From: an uncultured Clostridia bacterium
GTDB taxonomy: Bacteria > Bacillota > Clostridia > Christensenellales > UBA1242
Length of the DNA stretch: 64,000 nt
Direction: 5' to 3'
Assembly (NCBI GenBank): GCA_944383405.1
Contig: CALWPL010000002.1
Location: forward strand, 149,391-213,390
Program-made: the position numbers and the translations under genes
Shown here: piece by piece, positions 1 through 9,810 of the stretch
How positions within the stretch are numbered: position 1 is the first letter of the stretch
Layout: every line of letters begins with the position of its first letter
The notes under the pieces: model-generated
Seen by the model: only the letters and a program-made list of their open reading frames with translations
Told to the model about the DNA's origin: nothing
Database searches by the model: none

Positions 1-145
1 ATTTTACTTATTTAAAATTATTTTATAATTTGCTTATTTAAAATTATTTTTAATTATTTTAAAAGATTTTTATCTTATTAGATAACTTTTATAATATTAA
101 TTTAGTAAAAATTAAAACCAAATATTTCTTGTTATGTTAAAGGTT
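1..145. repeat. AT-rich spacer with short direct repeats
   Basis: No gene is seen. The first 60 bases hold two copies of a unit built on CTTATTTAAAATTATTTT about 30 bases apart. The stretch lies downstream of the minus-strand UPF0316 gene, and no clear hairpin terminator is visible. Confidence 0.5.
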
Positions 146-703
146 TTATTTGTTATTTCCAAAGTAGCCGCCAAAGACTTGTTTTGTTTCGTTAATAGAG
201 ACAAATGCTTTTTTATCAAAACTGTCAATTATTGATTTTAGTTCTTTTAACTTCTTTTCTTCTGTTTCTATATTTATAAAATATGTTTCTTTGTCATTTT
301 GACTTCCATGAGCAGAGAGTATTGTTTGACCATAGCCTTTTTCACGAAGGGCTTTTACTAATTCGTCATTTTTACTTGATAAGACAACTTGCACGCTGAT
401 TTTTGTTTTTACAATTATGCTTGATAATAGCCCACCAAGATAAGTGCCTACTGCAAAGCCTATTGAATACGAAAGGGCAATAAAGATTGTGTCGTATACT
501 GGGTCAGAGAATACATAGTCTAGGGCTGCCTTTACAATGATAAACCAAATAAACGCTTCAAAAAAGCCAAATAGAGCTGCAATAAGGGGTTTTGAACGAA
601 CAGTGTATACTGTCCTTATGCTGCATAGAGCCATATCTATAATTCTACCAATTACAACTAGTATGCACACTACTGGTAAACTAAGTTCAACACCGAAAAA
701 CAT
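146..703 (-). CDS. UPF0316 (DUF2179-type) membrane protein
   Basis: A 185-residue protein with three hydrophobic segments in the first 105 residues, followed by a soluble alpha/beta domain of about 80 residues. The architecture and the N-terminal RxIDMALCSIRTVYT-like stretch match the UPF0316 family (for example B. subtilis YebE). The C-terminal half corresponds to the DUF2179 domain found in many Firmicutes membrane proteins. The biochemical role is unknown. The start at 703 is supported by AAAAGGAG seven bases upstream on the minus strand. It stands alone, divergent from the V-ATPase operon. The family assignment is by recognition; function cannot be given. Confidence 0.8.
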   Translation of the reverse strand: MFFGVELSLPVVCILVVIGRIIDMALCSIRTVYTVRSKPLIAALFGFFEAFIWFIIVKAALDYVFSDPVYDTIFIALSYSIGFAVGTYLGGLLSSIIVKTKISVQVVLSSKNDELVKALREKGYGQTILSAHGSQNDKETYFINIETEEKKLKELKSIIDSFDKKAFVSINETKQVFGGYFGNNK

Positions 704-1037
704 ATTTTACTCCTTTTTTCTTTGCTATTGTAAATTTTATAAACATAATTGTCAAATAAAATAAAACTTTTTATGCTCTCAAAAACTTTTATTTTATAAT
801 ACGAAATTTAAGCAAATTTGCTTGATAAAATATTAAAAAATAATGTAAAATATTGTTATTCAAGGTATTAAAGATTGTATTATTTAGGGTATAATAAATA
901 AGACATAATGATTTTTTAGAAAAAATTTATTTTAAAGACTTATTACTAAAAATAGTATTTATTATTAAAACTTATTTTAAAATCAATATTTATTATTAAG
1001 ACTAATTTTAAAAATTAATTAAAAGGAGCGGAGTAGT
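704..1037. promoter_or_regulatory. Spacer upstream of the V-ATPase operon with a possible promoter
   Basis: This 334-base AT-rich spacer separates the divergent UPF0316 gene and the V-ATPase operon. A TATAAT box at 890-895 could serve the operon, but the best -35 at a 17-base spacing (ATTAAA, 867-872) is poor, so the call is weak. Between 954 and 1016 a unit of about 30 bases built on ATTTATTATTAAAACTTATTTTAAAA occurs twice. A good Shine-Dalgarno (AAAAGGAG) precedes ntpF. Confidence 0.35.
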
Positions 1038-1352
1038 ATGAGAAATGAAATAGTAGATGATATTGTTAGAGCCGAGAGAATTGCTACTTCGCAGATAGAA
1101 AACGCAAGGGCAGAAGGTTTTGAAGAAATCAAACAGGTAGAAGAAAAAGGGAAAAAAGATTTTATAGTTTTAAAAGATAAATTAAAAAAAGACAAAAAAG
1201 AAAAAATAGAAAAGGGGATAGAAAAATTAGATAGTGAAAAAAAGGAAAAATTAGAAAAGTATCAAGAAGAATTAAAAGTAATTAAGGAAAATTCAGAAAA
1301 AAAACTTGATAGGGCGGTAGAAATTGTTTTAAGAGAGGTATTAGGCAAATGA
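1038..1352 (+). CDS. ntpF: V-type ATPase peripheral-stalk subunit (NtpF-like)
   Basis: A 104-residue protein that is almost entirely charged alpha-helix, rich in Lys and Glu, as expected for the coiled-coil peripheral stalk subunit that pairs with NtpE. It is the first gene of nine whose order (F-I-K-E-C-G-A-B-D) matches the Enterococcus hirae ntp operon, and position plus composition make the call. The ATG follows AAAAGGAGCGG. Its stop codon overlaps the start of ntpI by four bases (ATGA), implying translational coupling. In atp-style naming this is subunit H/G. Sequence identity alone would be a weak basis because coiled coils are not distinctive. Confidence 0.75.
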   Translation: MRNEIVDDIVRAERIATSQIENARAEGFEEIKQVEEKGKKDFIVLKDKLKKDKKEKIEKGIEKLDSEKKEKLEKYQEELKVIKENSEKKLDRAVEIVLREVLGK

Positions 1353-3256
1353 TAGTTGAAATGAGTAAAATTTGCCTAATAGGGCTAAAAAAAGATAAAG
1401 AGAGTATATTAAATCAACTTTTTAAAACGCAAGAGATTGAACTAAAAGTTGCAAGTGAGTTTGATAATACTACTAATGAGTTTGACAGCGAAAAGTATGA
1501 GAATATTAAGTCTTTGCAAGACAGATATAGTAGGGTAATTGAGTTTTTAGAAGAACTTAGTCAAAAAAAATTTAATGTTGATATTTTTATGACTCCAGAG
1601 ACTCTACTAAATACTGACGAAAAAGACGCTTATAAAAATATGATAAAGGTTGAGTCTATAATGTCAAATATAGACGAGATTAAGAAAGAAAAGGGGTTTT
1701 TAGGTCAAAAACTTGAAAAAATTGAGCCATTTAAAAATGTTCCTGAAAGATTATCTGGGTTTAAGGGGACAAAAACTAGTTTTGGCTTTTTAGGAAAGAT
1801 TAAAGAAAGCGACAAGGAAAAACTTATACTTAGGCTACAAGACTTTAAATATTTAACCTATGAGATTGATGAAAATATATTAAAGTTGTATGTTCACAAA
1901 AGCGAGAGCGAAGGTGTTTTTAAAGTTCTTAGTGAATTTAGTGTGCAAAAGTGTGAGGAGTTTTTGCCTGATACGGCAGAAAATATAATAAAATCAATAA
2001 ACAACAATATAAAAAAGTTAGATTTAAAGATTTCTAAATTAAAAGAAAGTGCGAAAGAGTATATAAAGTTTATTTATGACTTTAAGGTTATGTATGATTA
2101 TCTTTCCTTATCCTTAAAAAAGTGCAGTGCAGATAGTGATTTTAGGGCGACACAAAGTACTTTTTTCTTAGAAGGATATTTGGCAAAGGAGAGTCAAAGT
2201 AAGGTAAAAAAGGCTCTTAGCAGGCTTAATTTTACTTTTGAATATGAGTTTTTAGAGATATCAAAAGAAGAAAATCCACCTACTATTGTTAAAAACAATG
2301 CTATTATACAACCTTTTGAATTTATAACTAACACCTACTCGCCGCCAAATTCAAGAGAACTTGACCCAAACTTTTTTGTGTTTATTTTCTTTTCAATCTT
2401 TTTTGGCTTTGTTATGGCGGACATTGGGTATGGAATTTTGTTTTTTGTTATATGTGGGCTAATTTATTTGACAACAAAGAAAAAGTCGGGTTTTAAGAGT
2501 TTAATGGGTGTTTTATCAATTTGCGGAGTGTTTACAATTATTTTTGGGGTGCTGTTTGGGTCGTTTTTTGGGCTAGATAACAGTGTATGGGGAGTAATTC
2601 CAAAGAGTGTGCTTCCAAATCCTATAAATGATGTTATGACTATGCTACTACTTTGTCTTGGGGCAGGAATTGTACAAATTGCGTTTTCTTTTTTGTTAAA
2701 AGGTGCTTTGCTTTTAAAGAAAAAGTCGTATTTAGACTCGATATTTTCTGGGTTTATTTGGATAGGATTTTTTGTAGGGCTTGTACTTTTAGCACTTGAT
2801 TTATTTAGTTTCACAGATAGTACTTTTGAAATTGGTGGAATAATACTTGGAGTAAGTTTAGGGGTATGTATAATTGGGCAGATTTTTATAAACAAGGGAA
2901 TAAATAGGCTGACAAAACCATTTTCTTCTGTTTATGGAATAATAAATATATTGTCTGACACGCTAAGTTACGCTCGTCTTTTTGGGTTAATGCTTAGTGG
3001 GGCGATTATTTCTTCTATTGTAAACGACTTGGCATTTCCTTTTTTAAGTAATGCTGGGACATTTATAATTGGGGTTATTATACTTCTAATTGGGCATGGG
3101 TTTAACTTATTTATGGGGGCACTTAGTGCGTACATTCATGTTTCTAGGCTTCAATACATTGAATTCTTTTCTAGGTTTTATGAAGGCGAAGGGGAAGAGT
3201 TTGTTCCTTTTTCCTCAAACTTGTCTTATGTTACTCTTATTCAAGAAAAAAAATAA
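1349..3256 (+). CDS. ntpI: V-type ATPase membrane stator subunit I (subunit a)
   Basis: A 635-residue protein with a soluble, partly coiled-coil N-terminal half (about residues 1-330) and a C-terminal half of about seven or eight membrane segments, the standard layout of the V-ATPase a/I subunit. The sequence SYARLFGLMLSG near residue 541 contains the conserved stator arginine (R543) needed for ion translocation past the rotor ring. It lies directly upstream of the rotor gene ntpK (20-base gap). The start overlaps ntpF. Length is normal for the family (about 600-660). The ion used is suggested by NtpK, not by this protein. Confidence 0.93.
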   Translation: MIVEMSKICLIGLKKDKESILNQLFKTQEIELKVASEFDNTTNEFDSEKYENIKSLQDRYSRVIEFLEELSQKKFNVDIFMTPETLLNTDEKDAYKNMIKVESIMSNIDEIKKEKGFLGQKLEKIEPFKNVPERLSGFKGTKTSFGFLGKIKESDKEKLILRLQDFKYLTYEIDENILKLYVHKSESEGVFKVLSEFSVQKCEEFLPDTAENIIKSINNNIKKLDLKISKLKESAKEYIKFIYDFKVMYDYLSLSLKKCSADSDFRATQSTFFLEGYLAKESQSKVKKALSRLNFTFEYEFLEISKEENPPTIVKNNAIIQPFEFITNTYSPPNSRELDPNFFVFIFFSIFFGFVMADIGYGILFFVICGLIYLTTKKKSGFKSLMGVLSICGVFTIIFGVLFGSFFGLDNSVWGVIPKSVLPNPINDVMTMLLLCLGAGIVQIAFSFLLKGALLLKKKSYLDSIFSGFIWIGFFVGLVLLALDLFSFTDSTFEIGGIILGVSLGVCIIGQIFINKGINRLTKPFSSVYGIINILSDTLSYARLFGLMLSGAIISSIVNDLAFPFLSNAGTFIIGVIILLIGHGFNLFMGALSAYIHVSRLQYIEFFSRFYEGEGEEFVPFSSNLSYVTLIQEKK

Positions 3257-3276
3257 ATTAAAGGGGGATTTTTATT

Positions 3277-3720
3277 ATGGAATGGGGTTATATTATAGGT
3301 TTAGGGGGGCTTGCACTTACTGTTTTACTATGCGGAATTGGGTCTGCTGTGGGGCTTACAAAAACTGGGCAAGCGGCAAGTGGGGTTTTGAGTGAGGACC
3401 CAAAGAAATTTAGCAAGGTGTTAGTGCTTGTTGTTTTACCTGCAACGCAAGGTATTTATGGGTTTGTTTTTGCCATTGTGGCTTCTAGTAGTTGCGTGCT
3501 TGGTATGGATATTTCAACAGGGCTTAGCATTTTTCTTGCTTCTTTGCCACTTATGTTTGCAGGATTTTTGACTCCAATTTATCAAGGAAAGACGGCTGCT
3601 AGTTGTATTTATGCTGTGTCAAAAAAGGAAGGGTTATCGGGGAAACTCATTTTATTTCCAGCAATGATTGAGACTTATGCTATTTTATCTCTTGTCATTT
3701 CTCTACTTCTTTTGCCATAA
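3277..3720 (+). CDS. ntpK: V-type ATPase rotor subunit K (Na+-type proteolipid)
   Basis: A 147-residue protein with four membrane helices, the double-hairpin c subunit that forms the rotor ring. The ion-binding glutamate is E132 in the IETYAIL motif of the last helix. Residues equivalent to the E. hirae Na+ ligands are all present at a constant offset of seven: L54, T57 and Q58 in LPATQGIYGF, Q103 in YQGK, and E132. E. hirae uses L61, T64, Q65, Q110 and E139. By family knowledge this points to a Na+-translocating enzyme. The start is set by AAAGGGGG before the ATG. Confidence 0.93.
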   Translation: MEWGYIIGLGGLALTVLLCGIGSAVGLTKTGQAASGVLSEDPKKFSKVLVLVVLPATQGIYGFVFAIVASSSCVLGMDISTGLSIFLASLPLMFAGFLTPIYQGKTAASCIYAVSKKEGLSGKLILFPAMIETYAILSLVISLLLLP

Positions 3721-3732
3721 AAGGAGAGTAAA

Positions 3733-4293
3733 ATGGATTCAAGTAGAATTGTTGAAAAAATAATGCAGGACGCTAGAAAAAAAGTAGATGAGATTAAGAA
3801 AGATTCAAAAATTCAGGCTGACCTTATTTTAAAAGACGCACGAGAAAAAATTGAAAAAGAAAAAAGAGAAAGTAGTAGAAGTGTTCAACAAGAATTAAAA
3901 AGTTTAAAAGAAAATTACGAGGTATCTTTAAGTTTAGAAAAGAAAAAAATGCTTCTTAGTGTAAAGCAAGAAGTGTTGCAAGAATTAAAGGCAAGGGTAG
4001 TAGATAGTTTTCAAAAACTTGACAAAAAGACAAAACTTAAATACATTGAAACACTTCTTAAAGACAATGCAAAAGAGAAAGACACTGTTGAAATTTGTTT
4101 TAAAGACATAACAAAAAAAGATGTTTTGGGGCTTAAAGTAAGTGCAAAACTTAATCTTCAAGTTGTCATGGGAGAAGATGTTGGGATTAAGATTATGTCA
4201 ACATATTATGATACAGATTTACTTCTTGATAGTATTGTGGAAGGCATTATAAAGCAAAAAGAAAAGCAATTAATGGATTTACTATTTAACTAA
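3733..4293 (+). CDS. ntpE: V-type ATPase peripheral-stalk subunit E
   Basis: A 186-residue protein with a long charged helical N-terminal region (residues 1-110, alternating Lys/Glu) and a small alpha/beta C-terminal domain ending in a GIIKQKEKQLMDLLF-like helix, as in NtpE/AtpE stalk subunits. It forms the peripheral stalk with NtpF and holds the catalytic head against the membrane. It starts 13 bases after ntpK with AAAAGGAG. The last codons and the stop lie inside the first unit of a 26-base tandem repeat that continues downstream. Confidence 0.88.
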   Translation: MDSSRIVEKIMQDARKKVDEIKKDSKIQADLILKDAREKIEKEKRESSRSVQQELKSLKENYEVSLSLEKKKMLLSVKQEVLQELKARVVDSFQKLDKKTKLKYIETLLKDNAKEKDTVEICFKDITKKDVLGLKVSAKLNLQVVMGEDVGIKIMSTYYDTDLLLDSIVEGIIKQKEKQLMDLLFN

Positions 4294-4350
4294 TAATAAT
4301 TGATTTATTATTTAACTAAAAATAATTGATTTTTTATTTAATTAAAAATT
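4274..4350 (+). repeat. 26-base tandem repeat made from the 3' end of ntpE
   Basis: Three successive units begin at about 4274, 4301 and 4327. Each reads roughly TGATTTATTATTTAACTAAA followed by AATAAT. The first copy contains the last codons and the stop (4291-4293) of ntpE. The later copies are non-coding and drift from the first. Confidence 0.8.
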
Positions 4351-4375
4351 AGGTATAAAAAGGGGGGAAACTTTT

Positions 4376-5314
4376 TTGGATAATTACAACTTATATTTAA
4401 ACGGGATTGCAAGTCAGAAAAGCCAAAGTTTGCTCCAAAAAGATTTTTTGCTTTCTATTAAAGGTGCAAAAGATTATGAAGAAGCGTTAAGTTTACTTTA
4501 CCAGGCGTTAGGCGGTAGTGGGGGGAGTGAAGAAAGTATTGAAAGTTTGCTTAGTTTAGAACTTGATAAATTATACAAGTTTATTGATGAGACAATTAAT
4601 CCTCAAATAAAACTTTTTTTCATGCTTCCAAATGATTATGAAAATGCTTTAAATTTGTGCAAGATAGAAAAGTTTAATTTAGATAAGAATAATTTAAGTG
4701 ATATTAAGTTACAAGGTACTTTAAATTTTGAAGAATTAAAGGAAGGTATATTTAATAAAGACTTTAAAGAGATAAAAGATTGCGAGATAAAAAGACTAGT
4801 GTTGGAGTGCTATAAAAATGGTTTTGACAATAAAAAGTTAAATAGGCATTTTAAATTCAGTAAATACAAAAGATTAAAAAAAGAGTTTAAGGAAAGAGAA
4901 TTTAGAAGTCTTATAAATTTAAAACTAGACATAGAAAATTTAAAAGGGATACTTTTATATAAAAACGAGAAAGAATATTTAGAAAATTTATTGCCTTGTG
5001 GAGAGATAGATGTAGACTCTTTAAAGGAGTTATATAAAAAGAATAAAAATGTTTTAAGGGATGTGCCGAGTTATTTACAAAAACTTGTGGGGGTTATTTG
5101 TGTCAAGGACACTGATAAAAAAGACATAGAATTTGAAAAGGTTTCAAGGGAAGTTATAAAGGAATACTTATTTAAAAAGGCAGGGGATATAGAGAGTTTA
5201 TATCCGTTTTTAAGTTATATTTATACTAAATACTATGAAATAATGAATCTTAGGACAATTTATATATATAAAAAATATGGGCTAGACGATTTAATTTTAA
5301 ATATGTTAATTTAG
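4376..5314 (+). CDS. ntpC: V-type ATPase central-stalk connector subunit C
   Basis: A 312-residue, largely alpha-helical protein in the position of NtpC, the funnel-shaped subunit (d in eukaryotes) that links the central shaft to the rotor ring. Internal pseudo-repeats of helical hairpins and length near the usual 330 fit the family. No catalytic motif is expected. The start codon is TTG at 4376, chosen because AGGGGG at 4361-4366 lies nine bases upstream and no other start fits. An 82-base gap filled by the ntpE-derived repeat precedes it, the first break in an otherwise tightly packed operon. Confidence 0.85.
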   Translation: MDNYNLYLNGIASQKSQSLLQKDFLLSIKGAKDYEEALSLLYQALGGSGGSEESIESLLSLELDKLYKFIDETINPQIKLFFMLPNDYENALNLCKIEKFNLDKNNLSDIKLQGTLNFEELKEGIFNKDFKEIKDCEIKRLVLECYKNGFDNKKLNRHFKFSKYKRLKKEFKEREFRSLINLKLDIENLKGILLYKNEKEYLENLLPCGEIDVDSLKELYKKNKNVLRDVPSYLQKLVGVICVKDTDKKDIEFEKVSREVIKEYLFKKAGDIESLYPFLSYIYTKYYEIMNLRTIYIYKKYGLDDLILNMLI

Positions 5315-5351
5315 GTTTTCATATTTAAAAAGGTTAAGGTAGGGAATTTTC

Positions 5352-5666
5352 ATGAGTGAAAACAAATTTGCGGTAATTGGAGAAAAGAGCATTTCATATA
5401 TTTTTAGGACTATTGGTGGGGACATATTTTCGCCAAGTGGGGAAAAAGAGACAAGAAAGACGCTAATTAGTCTTATTAAGAGTTATAAACTGATTTTTAT
5501 TTTTAGTAGTTTTGCAAGGTTTGTAAGTGATATAATTGACGAGACGCAGAGTCAAAGTTTTCCAGTAATTTTAGTTTTAGGGGACAGTGAAAATGACGAG
5601 TTTATGAGTGGGAAAATAGATGATAGTGTTAAAAGGGCTCTTGGAATAAATCTAAATTTAGATTAG
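5352..5666 (+). CDS. ntpG: V-type ATPase central-shaft subunit (NtpG, subunit F)
   Basis: A 104-residue alpha/beta protein. The opening NKFAVIGEKSISYIFRTIGGD, the later LIFIFSSFAR stretch and the strand SFPVILVLGD are typical of the small Rossmann-like subunit that binds subunit D in the rotating shaft (NtpG in E. hirae, AtpF in atp naming). The position between C and A agrees. The ATG at 5352 is preceded by AGGTAGGG. It is 12 bases from ntpA. It regulates activity in relatives; nothing in this sequence says more. Confidence 0.88.
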   Translation: MSENKFAVIGEKSISYIFRTIGGDIFSPSGEKETRKTLISLIKSYKLIFIFSSFARFVSDIIDETQSQSFPVILVLGDSENDEFMSGKIDDSVKRALGINLNLD

Positions 5667-5678
5667 AAGGAAGAAGAA

Positions 5679-7442
5679 ATGGAAGGGAGAGTTATTAAAG
5701 TTGCGGGACCGCTTGTTGTTGCAAGCAATATGCGAGATTGCAAAATGTATGAAGTGGTGCATATTGGAGAAAAAAATCTTGTTGGAGAGATAATTGAACT
5801 TAGAGATGACAAGGCGTCCATTCAGGTTTACGAAGAGACAAGTGGGCTTGGCGTTGGAGAAAAAGTAGTTGGCACTGGGGAGATGATGTCGGTTGAACTG
5901 GCTCCCGGTTTAATTCAAGGTATTTTTGATGGGATACAAAGACCGCTTGACAAAATTTATGAAAAGTATGGCAACATGATAACAAGGGGAGTTGAAGTTG
6001 AAGTTCTAGATAGAAAAAAACTTTGGCATTTTTATCCAGAGAAAAAAGTTGGGGACTATGTTGAGAGTGGAGACATTTTAGGCTTTGTTGATGAAACGCA
6101 AGCGTTAAGGCACAAAATTATGGTTCCTTTTGGGGTAAAAGGTGAGATTAAAGAAATTCAAGAAGGTAATTTTACAATTATAGACAACATTGTAACTATA
6201 ACTAGTGGGAGTAAAGACATAAAGGTTCAAATGCTACAAAAGTGGCCGGTAAGGGTTTTTAGACCATACGCTGAAAAACTTGTGCCAAGTGTTCCTATGC
6301 TTACTGGGCAAAGGGTTATAGACACCTTATTTCCTATTGCTCGTGGTGGGGTTGCATGTGTGCCGGGTCCTTTTGGGAGTGGTAAAACTGTTGTTCAGCA
6401 CCAACTAGCGAAGTGGGCGGATGCTGATATTATTGTTTACATTGGCTGTGGGGAAAGGGGAAACGAGATGACTGATGTTTTGCAGGAGTTTCCAAGTCTT
6501 ATTGACCCAAAGACAAAAAAGCCGCTTATGGAAAGGACAGTTCTTATTGCAAACACTTCAAATATGCCAGTTTCTGCAAGAGAAGCGTCAATATACACTG
6601 GAATAACTATTGCAGAATATTTTAGGGACATGGGGTACAATGTGGCACTTATGGCGGACTCTACTTCAAGGTGGGCGGAAGCATTAAGAGAAATTAGTGG
6701 GCGACTTGAAGAAATGCCTGGCGAAGAAGGATATCCAGCCTATTTGTCAAGTAGGCTTGCCGAGTTTTATGAAAGAGCGGGGGTTGTAAAGACTATGCAA
6801 AATAGAACAGGCTCTATCACGGTAGTTGGGGCGGTGTCGCCTGCTGGTGGAGATTTGAGCGAGCCAGTTAGTCAAGCAACGCTGAGAATTACAAAAGTCT
6901 TTTGGGGGCTTAGTTATGACTTGGCGTACATTAGACATTTCCCAGCCATTGACTTTTTATCAAGTTATTCGCTTTACAGTGATAAGTTGCGGAATTGGTA
7001 CATTGACAATGTATCTGACGAGTTTTTGGAAAGAAAGCAATTTTTGCAGACGACTTTGCAGGAAGAAAGCAAACTACTTGAAATCGTGCGACTTGTGGGT
7101 TCTGAGTCTTTATCAAGTAGTGATAGGTTAATTCTTGAAACAGCAAAAATGATTAGGGAAGATTTTTTGCACCAAAATGCTTTTGACGAAATAGACACAT
7201 ATTCGTCGATTGTAAAGCAAGACAAGATAATGGAGTTAATTTATAGTTATTATACAAAGTCTAGTTATGCACTAAAACAGGGGGCGAGAATAAAAGAGTT
7301 ATTAAATTTAGGTGCAAAAGAAAAAATCGCACAGGCAAAATATATACCAGAAGATAGTTTAAGTAGTTTCAATAAAATTCTAACACAAATTGACGATGAG
7401 ATAAATTCATTACTAGGAGACGAAGAAGATGAAGGAGTATAA
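5679..7442 (+). CDS. ntpA: V-type ATPase catalytic subunit A
   Basis: A 587-residue catalytic subunit. A beta-barrel N-terminal domain is followed by the A-specific non-homologous region and the nucleotide-binding domain with P-loop GPFGSGKT at residues 230-237. Conserved [20 protein letters not shown] and GAVSPAGGD segments follow. It hydrolyses or makes ATP at the A/B interface. Length is normal. It overlaps ntpB by 14 bases, so the two catalytic-head subunits are probably translationally coupled. The start follows GAAGGAAG. This is one of the surest calls in the window. Confidence 0.98.
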   Translation: MEGRVIKVAGPLVVASNMRDCKMYEVVHIGEKNLVGEIIELRDDKASIQVYEETSGLGVGEKVVGTGEMMSVELAPGLIQGIFDGIQRPLDKIYEKYGNMITRGVEVEVLDRKKLWHFYPEKKVGDYVESGDILGFVDETQALRHKIMVPFGVKGEIKEIQEGNFTIIDNIVTITSGSKDIKVQMLQKWPVRVFRPYAEKLVPSVPMLTGQRVIDTLFPIARGGVACVPGPFGSGKTVVQHQLAKWADADIIVYIGCGERGNEMTDVLQEFPSLIDPKTKKPLMERTVLIANTSNMPVSAREASIYTGITIAEYFRDMGYNVALMADSTSRWAEALREISGRLEEMPGEEGYPAYLSSRLAEFYERAGVVKTMQNRTGSITVVGAVSPAGGDLSEPVSQATLRITKVFWGLSYDLAYIRHFPAIDFLSSYSLYSDKLRNWYIDNVSDEFLERKQFLQTTLQEESKLLEIVRLVGSESLSSSDRLILETAKMIREDFLHQNAFDEIDTYSSIVKQDKIMELIYSYYTKSSYALKQGARIKELLNLGAKEKIAQAKYIPEDSLSSFNKILTQIDDEINSLLGDEEDEGV

Positions 7443-8802
7443 GACAATAAAGGAAATCGTGGGTCCACTTATGCTTGTTGACAATGTAGAAGGGGTAAAA
7501 TATGACGAACTCGTTGAAATTGTTAGCAAAAATAAAGAAGTAAGGCGGGGGAAAGTGCTCGAAGTTGAAGGAGACAAGGCGGTTATTCAACTTTTTGAGT
7601 CGTCTCGTGGCTTACAGGCGTCATCGTCAAAGGTAAGATTTTTGGGACATAGTTTGAGTTTGGGCGTTAGTGAAGAAATGTTAGGGAGAGTTTTTGACGG
7701 ACTTGGGCACGCAATAGATGGGGGAGAAGATATTATTCCTATTAAATATCTTGACATTAATGGAGAACCGATAAATCCTTTTGCAAGAGATTATCCAAAT
7801 GAATTTATTGAGACGGGAGTATCTAGTATTGATGGACTAAATACTCTTGTTAGGGGGCAAAAGTTGCCTATATTTTCTATGAGTGGGTTGCCACATTCTG
7901 ACCTTGCGATGCAGATTGCAAGACAGGCAAGGCTAAATAATAAAGATGAAAAGTTTGCGGTTGTTTTTTGTGCAATGGGGATAACGCATGAAGAAGCATG
8001 TTTTTTTAAGGATAGTTTAACTCAAAGTGGGGCGATAGAAAGAAGTGTTATGTTTATAAACCTTGCACAAGACCCAGCGATTGAAAGACTGGCAACGCCA
8101 AAGGTGGCTCTTACTTGTGCGGAGTATTTGGCGTTTGAATTAGACATGAATGTTTTAGTTATAATGACTGATATGACAAACTACGCAGAAGCCCTAAGAG
8201 AGTTGTCTAGTGCAAAAAAGGAAGTTCCGGGGAGAAGGGGTTATCCTGGGTATATGTATACTGATTTTGCAATGCTTTACGAAAGGGCTGGAAGGATAAA
8301 GGGCAAGAAAGGGTCGATTACTCAAATTCCAATTTTGACCATGCCAGAAGATGACAAGACGCATCCTATCCCAGATTTGACAGGCTATATAACAGAAGGG
8401 CAAATTATTTTATCAAGAGACCTTTATAAAAGGGGTATCAATCCGCCGATTGATGTTTTGCCGTCTTTGTCTAGGCTTAAAGACAAGGGAATTGGCGAAG
8501 GTAAGACAAGAGATGACCATAGTAATGTTGCAAGTCAACTCTTTTCGTCATACGCTCTTGGCAAAGAAGCAAAGGAGTTGTCGCAGATTTTGGGAGAAGG
8601 GGCTTTGAGCGAAAAGGACAAAATCTTTGCCGAGTTTGCAAAAAAATTTGAAGAAGAATTTATAAGTCAAGGGTTTTCTACTAGGCGAAGTATTGTGGAG
8701 ACACTTGACATAAGTTGGGAATTACTAAAAATGCTACCAAGGGACGAGTTAAAGAGAATAAATAAAAAGTATATTGATAAATATTTAAAAGATGAAAATT
8801 AA
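7429..8802 (+). CDS. ntpB: V-type ATPase non-catalytic subunit B
   Basis: A 457-residue regulatory subunit alternating with NtpA in the hexameric head. It has the expected [19 protein letters not shown] segment in place of a P-loop, then [23 protein letters not shown] and [13 protein letters not shown], all hallmark stretches of subunit B. The start at 7429 lies inside the end of ntpA, using GACGAAGAAG-type purines as ribosome site. Length is normal. A repeat-rich gap of 259 bases separates it from ntpD. Confidence 0.97.
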   Translation: MKEYKTIKEIVGPLMLVDNVEGVKYDELVEIVSKNKEVRRGKVLEVEGDKAVIQLFESSRGLQASSSKVRFLGHSLSLGVSEEMLGRVFDGLGHAIDGGEDIIPIKYLDINGEPINPFARDYPNEFIETGVSSIDGLNTLVRGQKLPIFSMSGLPHSDLAMQIARQARLNNKDEKFAVVFCAMGITHEEACFFKDSLTQSGAIERSVMFINLAQDPAIERLATPKVALTCAEYLAFELDMNVLVIMTDMTNYAEALRELSSAKKEVPGRRGYPGYMYTDFAMLYERAGRIKGKKGSITQIPILTMPEDDKTHPIPDLTGYITEGQIILSRDLYKRGINPPIDVLPSLSRLKDKGIGEGKTRDDHSNVASQLFSSYALGKEAKELSQILGEGALSEKDKIFAEFAKKFEEEFISQGFSTRRSIVETLDISWELLKMLPRDELKRINKKYIDKYLKDEN

Positions 8803-9061
8803 GTACTAAAAAGTTTTTATCTAAAAAAGCATATTTTATTAGGGATTTATATAAGTTAAAGGCTTATTTAATTCAAAGATTTACCTAAATTAAAGATTTA
8901 TCAAATTAAATACTTTTTAAGTTAAGGACTTATCTAAAATAAAGATTTACCTAATATAAGTATAGGGTAATACAAATAAAAACTTTGAGAAAAAATATTT
9001 TTAGGCAATTTATAATTTGAAAAATAACATATAGAAACACAAAAAAGAAAGGAGAAGTGAA
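8803..9061 (+). repeat. Degenerate about 20-base repeats between ntpB and ntpD
   Basis: The spacer holds five or six imperfect copies of a unit resembling AAAGATTTACCTAAATTA, mostly between 8846 and 8965. It interrupts the operon without an evident hairpin terminator, so read-through into ntpD is plausible. A good AAAGGAGAAG ribosome site precedes ntpD. Confidence 0.6.
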
Positions 9062-9679
9062 ATGGGCGACAGGTTAAATGTTAATCCAACTAGAATACAA
9101 CTTAAAACGCTTAGTCATAGGTTGCAAGTTGCTCGTCGTGGGCACAAGATGTTAAAAGACAAAAACGACGAGTTGATTAGGAATTTTACTTCTCTTGCAA
9201 AAAATTGTAAAAGACAGAGAAAAAAGGTTGAAAAAGAGTTTTTAGAGTTAATAAGGGAATATATGCTAAATAGAGCATATTTATCAGATAGAGACATTGA
9301 AAGATTATTTTTAGGTTTTAGGGGGTGTGGGTTTAAACTTAAAACAAAAAACATTTTAAATATACTAACGCCACATATTGAGTGTCAAATAGATAATGAA
9401 AGTAATAGTGATTGTTTTGTTGATAGAAATATACAACTAGATAAAATAGCCCTAAAATTGCGTAATTTTATGCCAGTACTATGCAAACAGGCGGAGTTAG
9501 AGAAAAGTGTTTTTATGTTATCAAGAGAGATTGAGAGAAATAAAAGGAGAGTAAATGCTCTTGAATTTCTTATGATACCAAGGCTTGAAGAAACAATAAA
9601 GTACATTAAATTTAAACTTGAAGAACAGGACAGGTCATCTCGAATTAGGCTTATCAAATTTAAAGATAGCGTAAGATAA
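9062..9679 (+). CDS. ntpD: V-type ATPase central-shaft subunit D
   Basis: A 205-residue protein with long N- and C-terminal helices that would form the antiparallel coiled coil of the rotating shaft. The opening LNVNPTRIQLKTLSHRLQVARRGHKMLKDKNDELI is the family signature, and NALEFLMIPRLEETIKYIKFKLEEQDR near the C-terminus matches the second conserved helix. It couples the A3B3 head to NtpC and the ring. It is the last gene of the ntp set. No helper genes follow. Confidence 0.95.
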   Translation: MGDRLNVNPTRIQLKTLSHRLQVARRGHKMLKDKNDELIRNFTSLAKNCKRQRKKVEKEFLELIREYMLNRAYLSDRDIERLFLGFRGCGFKLKTKNILNILTPHIECQIDNESNSDCFVDRNIQLDKIALKLRNFMPVLCKQAELEKSVFMLSREIERNKRRVNALEFLMIPRLEETIKYIKFKLEEQDRSSRIRLIKFKDSVR

Positions 9680-9810
9680 TTTAGTTTTATTAAAAAAATA
9701 TTTAATTAAAAATGCTTAAAAAGTTGACTAAATATAATACTATAACTATACTATTAAGTATAGTTTATTTTTTGCGTGTTAGGTCAAAATTATAAAAAAG
9801 GCAGAAGAAA

